Assembly (NCBI RefSeq): GCF_000972705.2
Contig: NZ_LATL02000004.1
Location: forward strand, 1-19,112
Direction of reading: 5' to 3'
Length of the DNA: 19,112 nt
Origin: Limnoraphis robusta CS-951
Lineage (GTDB): Bacteria > Cyanobacteriota > Cyanobacteriia > Cyanobacteriales > Microcoleaceae
The notes beneath the pieces are model-generated. The model saw only the letters and a program-made list of their open reading frames with translations. It was not told where the DNA came from and made no database searches. Position numbers and translations under genes: made by a program. Shown here one piece after another: positions 16,093 through 19,112 of the stretch (within the stretch, counting starts at the first letter, position 1; each line of letters starts with the position of its first letter).

Positions 16093-16199
16093 CGAAATAA
16101 CGGTTGAATAATCTGCAATATCAGTTATTCTTATATCTGCTTGTAAGTTAGGCTTGGGGAGGGTTTAGTAATATTTGGGTGAAGTGAAAAAGCTCTCGA

Positions 16200-16215
16200 A
16201 GAACCCGCCCCTACA
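16200..16215. repeat. short dispersed repeat AGAACCCGCCCCTACA
   Basis: This is a copy of the GC-rich motif also seen at 1921-1937 and 18725-18741. It overlaps the last codons and the stop of the small antitoxin-like frame (16211-16213), so it may have replaced that protein's original end. Confidence 0.6.
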
Positions 16216-16381
16216 AATTTCTGAAAAGTCGAGACTGTATAATTTCTTGCAATTTCTGTTGAACTTCTGGTTTCACATTTAACTCCACATCAGGATCACC
16301 AAAATATTCCTCTAGGCATTGCTCAACGGTGTGCCGAATTAAATCTTGAAGTTGTTCTACAGTCAGATTACTTACCAACAT
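16211..16381 (-). CDS. 56-aa antitoxin-like small protein (orphan)
   Basis: The frame reads MLVSNLTVEQLQDLIRHTVE, then QCLEEYFGDPDVELNVKPEV, then QQKLQEIIQSRLFRNL. It is acidic and helical, with the LxDLIR.TV...L.E..GDPD pattern seen in small cyanobacterial proteins encoded next to RelE/ParE-type toxins. AGGGGA lies 6 nt before the ATG. No toxin gene follows on the minus strand; instead the stop codon falls in a dispersed repeat and the next gene is the convergent AHH nuclease. It may be an orphan antitoxin or an end-truncated one. A link to the AHH nuclease is possible but unproven. Confidence 0.6.
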   Translation of the reverse strand: MLVSNLTVEQLQDLIRHTVEQCLEEYFGDPDVELNVKPEVQQKLQEIIQSRLFRNL

Positions 16382-16383
16382 TG

Positions 16384-16620
16384 TTAATCCCCTATCGGTT
16401 CAACGCTTACTTTTTGATGGAGTTCATCACTGGCTTTTGCTGATTTTGCACCTCTAGCGATCGCTTAACTGGCTTCACTCAGCCTTAAAATCGGTTTCGC
16501 GATCCAACGAGAGGTTAAAATCCCCAATCCAGTCGCTAAGATTACAGCGATAATACAGAGTAAAATTGTGATCGGAGTATTGGCATTAATTTGTTGCATC
16601 AAATCTGATTGTCTCTCTTG
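16384..16620 (-). pseudogene. decayed transmembrane-HAMP fragment of a receptor (cyclase or kinase)
   Basis: The minus strand reads QERQSDLMQQINANTPITIL, a membrane helix (ILLCIIAVILATGLGIL), TSRWIAKPILRLSEAS, a stop (16465-16467), then in the same frame AIARGAKSAKASDELHQKVS and EPIGD. This is the second membrane helix and HAMP linker of cyanobacterial sensor proteins (...SRWI..PI.RL..AS.AIA.G.LDQ.V.V.GI.EL). The frame is closed on both sides, so both the extracellular sensor and the output domain are gone. The same-strand cyclase end at 12768-12926 is a possible continuation. Confidence 0.7.
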
Positions 16621-16913
16621 TTAAATATTTAACTAACGTTTAATGGGATAGATTTCGTTATTCAGGGCTGATCAATATCACTGATCGGTCACTATTAGCC
16701 CATATTTTTAGAGCTTGAATCGCGTTGATACAATTAGAATTATAGTATTATAACAACTGATAAGCGTTCACCACAGAATCTATGTGTTTCGTCAATATTT
16801 GAGACTCATTACAGGTGTAGATACCCATGATGGATTAACATCTTGATGGGTCACTCCCCACTTCCCAAAATAGGAAAACCTGATAGAGAATAAGCTGTAG
16901 AACTGAAAAATCA

Positions 16914-16983
16914 TTTGGTTTTTGCTAGCAGGATGGACTGAAGTAAAACAGACTCGCTAGAAAGATACCAAACAATTTTTTTT
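16914..16983 (+). terminator. hairpin with eight T, possible end of an unannotated RNA
   Basis: TTTGGT (16914-16919) and GCTAGC (16924-16929) pair with GCTAG (16956-16960) and ACCAAA (16967-16972), leaving a loop of about 26 nt, and TTTTTTTT follows at 16976-16983. It looks like an intrinsic terminator or a structured RNA 3' end on the plus strand, but no coding gene lies within 800 bp upstream on that strand. The pairing is interrupted, so it is a candidate only. Confidence 0.35.
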
Positions 16984-16992
16984 AATTCAAGC

Positions 16993-17010
16993 GGGTGATT
17001 GCAATCACCC
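16993..17010. promoter_or_regulatory. perfect 18-bp palindrome GGGTGATTGCAATCACCC
   Basis: This is a perfect dyad of 9 bp arms, 57 bp before the start of the small gene at 17068. It could be the operator of a dimeric regulator, or a hairpin followed by AGTTTTCCCCC. Nothing in the sequence identifies the regulator. Confidence 0.4.
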
Positions 17011-17067
17011 AGTTTTCCCCCTAAAAAGGGTTAGTTATTCGCATTTGTAGAGATTGGGGTTAATCAC

Positions 17068-17256
17068 ATGAAACGCACAATTCTATTAGGTTGGTTAATC
17101 TTATCAACAGGCTTTACAGCGACTCAGATGTTGGGCTGGACTGCCACGTTATCGAGACTATCTAACAATAAAGTGACGATTATCGCTGATTACACCGGAA
17201 ACGATGAGGATGGCGAGCGAGAGGATGTCAAAACCAAACCCGAAACTGAGTCATAG
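17068..17256 (+). CDS. small exported or membrane-anchored acidic protein
   Basis: A 62-residue frame: a basic start (MKR), one hydrophobic segment (about 4-25, TILLGWLILSTGFTA) that could be a signal peptide or anchor, a short middle (TATLSRLSNNKVTIIADYTG), and a strongly acidic tail (NDEDGEREDV, KPETES). TGGGG about 10 nt upstream may serve as a ribosome-binding site. No family is recognised. The sequence layout (signal plus polar mature part) looks real and not random, but the length leaves doubt. Confidence 0.5.
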   Translation: MKRTILLGWLILSTGFTATQMLGWTATLSRLSNNKVTIIADYTGNDEDGEREDVKTKPETES

Positions 17257-17427
17257 ATTTTATTTTCTAAGTTAATCCGCCGTTGGGAAGCTCAAAATTT
17301 TGAGGCGAAGCAAGCCGTTAAAACCCCTAATTGTTAACTCAGTCTGAACAGTCTGAGCGATAGCAGCTTCACTTCTGTCTTCTGTACTGCTAATCTGACA
17401 GAAAGAACGTCAATCTGTCTTAGATAC

Positions 17428-18654
17428 GTGAAATTATTGTGTCTCAGTAATGGTCACGGGGAAGATGCGATCGCAGTTCGCATTTTGCAGCAATTACAAC
17501 GTCTTCCAAACCCTCCCCAGTTAGCCGCTTTGCCTTTAGTTGGAGAGGGAAAAGCCTACCATCAACTCGAAAATGTGCCGATCGCAGGTCCGGTTCAGCC
17601 CATGCCTTCAGGTGGCTTTATCTACATGGATGGCAAACAATTGTTGCGAGATGTCCAGGGTGGTTTATTGCAGCTTACTCGCATTCAATTTCAAATTGTT
17701 CGCAGTTGGGCGAAACAGGGAGCATCCATCCTCGCCGTTGGGGATATTGTACCGCTACTGTTTGCATGGCTCAGTGGCGCAAGCTACGCTTTTGTGGGAA
17801 CCGCAAAGTCAGAGTATTACTTGCGGGATGAACTTGGGCCTGTCTCACGTCAGTCTTGGATGCAGCGTTGGGAAGGCTGGTCAGGTTCGGTTTATCTTCC
17901 TTGGGAACGGGGGTTAATGAGTCATTCTCGCTGCAAAGCGGTTTTTCCGAGAGATCGTTTAACGACTGAAACCCTCTTAAAATGGTCAATTCCTGCCTTT
18001 GATCTGGGAAACCCGATGATGGATGATTTGCAACCACAAATTACTCCCATTTCTAACTGCAACGAAACGCTGACCATCACACTTTTACCGGGTTCTCGCT
18101 TCCCAGAAGCCTCTGAAAATTGGCAACGGATCATTCAAGCGGTGACTGACTTAGTTCAAGGGTTTTCTCCTCAGCAAAAATGGGTCTTTTTAGCCGCGAT
18201 CGCTCCCTCGTTAGAGTTCAACCCCTTCGATGAGTATTTGAGCCGTTTAGGGTGGCAAAAAACACCTGTAGAGGAAGCTTTAGAGGTTCAATACAGTTGG
18301 AAAAATGCCACAATCATTTTAACGCCGCGCTTTAATGATTGTTTGCATCAAGGAGATATGGCGATCGCGATGGCGGGAACCGCAACGGAACAGTTTGTGG
18401 GCTTAGGAAAACCTGCGATCGCCATTCCCGGTAAAGGCCCACAATTCACCCCGAGATTTGTAGAAGCCCAAAGTCGTTTGTTAGGGCCTTCGTTAATTTT
18501 AGTTGAATCTCCTGGGGATATTCCTGATGTTGTGCGATCGCTTTTAGCAGATAAAAATCGCTTAAAATTCATTGCAGAAAATGGTCAAAAAAGAATGGGA
18601 CAACCCGGTGCCTCTCACCGAATTGCCCAATGTTTAATCGAAAAACTAATTTAA
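17428..18654 (+). CDS. lipid-A-disaccharide synthase-related protein (GT-B fold)
   Basis: A 408-residue protein of the cyanobacterial LpxB-related family (TIGR03492 type). It begins with LLCLSNGHGEDAIAVRILQQ, the family signature. Then come PMPSGGFIYMDGKQLLRDVQ (58-77), AVGDIVPLLFAW, a middle linker, LLPGSRFPEA and a C-terminal nucleotide-sugar-binding part, AMAGTATEQFVGLGKPAIAI, followed by PGKGPQFTPRFVEAQSRLLG. True LpxB joins UDP-diacylglucosamine to lipid X; this related group has no proven reaction, and its genomes usually carry lpxB elsewhere. The start codon is GTG, chosen because the conserved sequence begins at residue 2. No good ribosome-binding site is seen. Confidence 0.88.
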   Translation: MKLLCLSNGHGEDAIAVRILQQLQRLPNPPQLAALPLVGEGKAYHQLENVPIAGPVQPMPSGGFIYMDGKQLLRDVQGGLLQLTRIQFQIVRSWAKQGASILAVGDIVPLLFAWLSGASYAFVGTAKSEYYLRDELGPVSRQSWMQRWEGWSGSVYLPWERGLMSHSRCKAVFPRDRLTTETLLKWSIPAFDLGNPMMDDLQPQITPISNCNETLTITLLPGSRFPEASENWQRIIQAVTDLVQGFSPQQKWVFLAAIAPSLEFNPFDEYLSRLGWQKTPVEEALEVQYSWKNATIILTPRFNDCLHQGDMAIAMAGTATEQFVGLGKPAIAIPGKGPQFTPRFVEAQSRLLGPSLILVESPGDIPDVVRSLLADKNRLKFIAENGQKRMGQPGASHRIAQCLIEKLI

Positions 18655-18677
18655 GCGCCGCTAGCGGTTTTATTTTC
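18655..18677 (+). terminator. weak intrinsic terminator after the LpxB-related gene
   Basis: CCGCTAGCGG followed at once by TTTTATTTT lies 4 nt after the stop codon. The stem is only 4-5 bp, so termination may be partial. Confidence 0.4.
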
Positions 18678-18711
18678 GCTCCTGATTTTGATTGCTGTGG
18701 AGAACCGCACA

Positions 18712-18741
18712 TCTGTAGGGGCGCTCTGTAGGGGCGGGTTC
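18712..18741. repeat. duplicated TCTGTAGGGGCG repeat
   Basis: TCTGTAGGGGCG occurs twice in tandem (18712-18723 and 18726-18735, the second continuing GGGTTCT). It is the inverted form of the motif at 1921-1937 and 16200-16215. AGAACCGC at 18701-18708 pairs with GCGGGTTCT at the end, so the whole can fold. Confidence 0.6.
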
Positions 18742-18774
18742 TAAGTTTACCTTTGATTCCCACAAACAACTATT

Positions 18775-18850
18775 TTGACATACTCCCCATTTCTAAAGAA
18801 AGGGGATTCTCCAAGCCTCACGGCTTTGGATTACTGATTCATTGACAACC
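18775..18850 (-). mobile_element. right end of an IS200/IS605-family (tnpB) element
   Basis: On the minus strand the order is AAAGCCGTGAGGCTT (a short stable hairpin), GGAGAATCCCC, TTTCTTTAGAAA, then TGGGGAGTATGTCAA. This is the common right-end design of cyanobacterial tnpB-carrying IS200/IS605 elements: a hairpin, a second stem with CCCC / GGGG arms, and a terminal ATGTCAA. It is also where TnpB's guide RNA scaffold would end. The element's body runs right, out of the window, so its tnpA end is not seen. Confidence 0.65.
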
Positions 18851-19112
18851 CTTACAGCAAGCTAGTTTCCTAACCTACTCCAGAGGGGTGAGTCTCCCCA
18901 GTCGTTCATCCCATTTCAGAGATAGTTTCGGTATGCCCTACCGTACTTGAGAAAAAAATGCTTTGTTCTCTGTACTTGGTGCTTTAAGGTTTTATATGGC
19001 CAAAGCATTTCTTGCAAGAACCCCATACCTTAAGTTTTCAAGGTTAATTGCATCGATTAGATGCTGGGTTTTTCAACTGGTTGAATACCCTGCCAGTAGA
19101 GTTATTATAGCA
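18851..19112 (-). pseudogene. tnpB: tnpB 3' remnant, right copy
   Basis: Minus-strand translations give HLIDAINLENL (about 19034-19063), in the place of the TnpB DLNAAINLENL motif. In another frame they give TVGHTETISEMG, a stop, TTGETHPSGVG, a stop, and GLSMNQ, matching the usual cyanobacterial TnpB tail (VGHT.T.NA.G...). The frame change and at least three stops show that it is not functional. The upstream RuvC and zinc-finger parts are outside the window or lost. The last 146 bp equal positions 1-146. Confidence 0.65.
18967..19112. repeat. 146-bp direct repeat, right copy
   Basis: Identical to 1-146 in the same orientation and flush with the window end. It is embedded in the decayed tnpB sequence that continues left to the element end at about 18775. 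Confidence 0.9.

Larger units (their letters stand above)
16093..17067. other. 975-bp region without a long gene
   Basis: It contains, in order: a dispersed repeat (16200-16215), a 56-aa antitoxin-like frame (16211-16381, -), a decayed HAMP/transmembrane fragment (16384-16620, -), an AT-rich stretch, a terminator-like hairpin with eight T (16914-16983), and an 18-bp palindrome (16993-17010) ahead of the small gene at 17068. Nothing is recognised in 16630-16910. Confidence 0.6.

Noticed and set aside
17540..17917. 125-residue plus-strand frame inside the LpxB-related gene
   Set aside because: It is an alternative frame of a gene with strong family motifs over the same bases.
1..19112. Small circular plasmid of about 18.97 kb
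   Set aside because: The terminal identity allows it, but recN, nusB and other core genes and the absence of any replication gene make a chromosomal segment far more likely.

Overview
The window looks like a cyanobacterial chromosome segment. Evidence: more than a dozen copies of the octamer GCGATCGC (HIP1), cyanobacterium-typical genes (nusB next to a DUF502 membrane protein, a lipid-A-disaccharide-synthase-related protein, a stand-alone DUF2470 protein, an NB-ARC/vMAP-type NTPase), a heptameric tandem repeat and several short dispersed repeats. A filamentous Oscillatoriales-like organism is likely, but the genus cannot be fixed from sequence alone.

Layout. 1-146 is a perfect copy of 18967-19112. 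Both carry decayed 3' tnpB (IS200/IS605 OrfB) sequence on the minus strand, and at 18775-18850 the matching element end is visible. 107-1417 (-) is an acidic beta-sandwich-type protein whose C-terminus runs into that repeat. 1950-8530 (-) carries a GH63-like glucosidase, recN, nusB and a DUF502 membrane protein. 8854-10230 (+) has an aldo/keto reductase and a DUF2470 protein, convergent with a membrane/coiled-coil protein (10244-10912, -). 11166-12771 (+) is a compact set: an unknown 106-aa protein, a GIY-YIG-like protein and a methyltransferase-like protein. 17068-18654 (+) has a small exported or anchored protein and the LpxB-related protein.

The accessory region is 12.77-16.62 kb. A STAND NTPase with an apparent vMAP-type N-terminal helix-turn-helix and an NB-ARC core (13173-14576, -) is divergent from a two-gene operon (14840-16092, +) with a 1-nt stop/start overlap. 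That operon encodes a three-helix membrane protein and a free-standing AHH-family (HNH/Endo VII) nuclease. The divergent region holds repeated TCCCAC boxes with 10-bp spacing. On either side lie decayed minus-strand fragments: HAMP/transmembrane at 16384-16620 and the C-terminal end of an adenylate/guanylate cyclase at 12768-12926. Their order and strand fit one ancestral receptor-cyclase gene split by this cassette. A 56-aa antitoxin-like ORF (16211-16381, -) sits at one edge.

The candidate new system is therefore STAND NTPase + membrane protein + AHH nuclease, possibly a conflict, defence or suicide module in which the NTPase senses or regulates and the nuclease is the effector. The domain calls rest on motifs read by eye; the joint function is inference.
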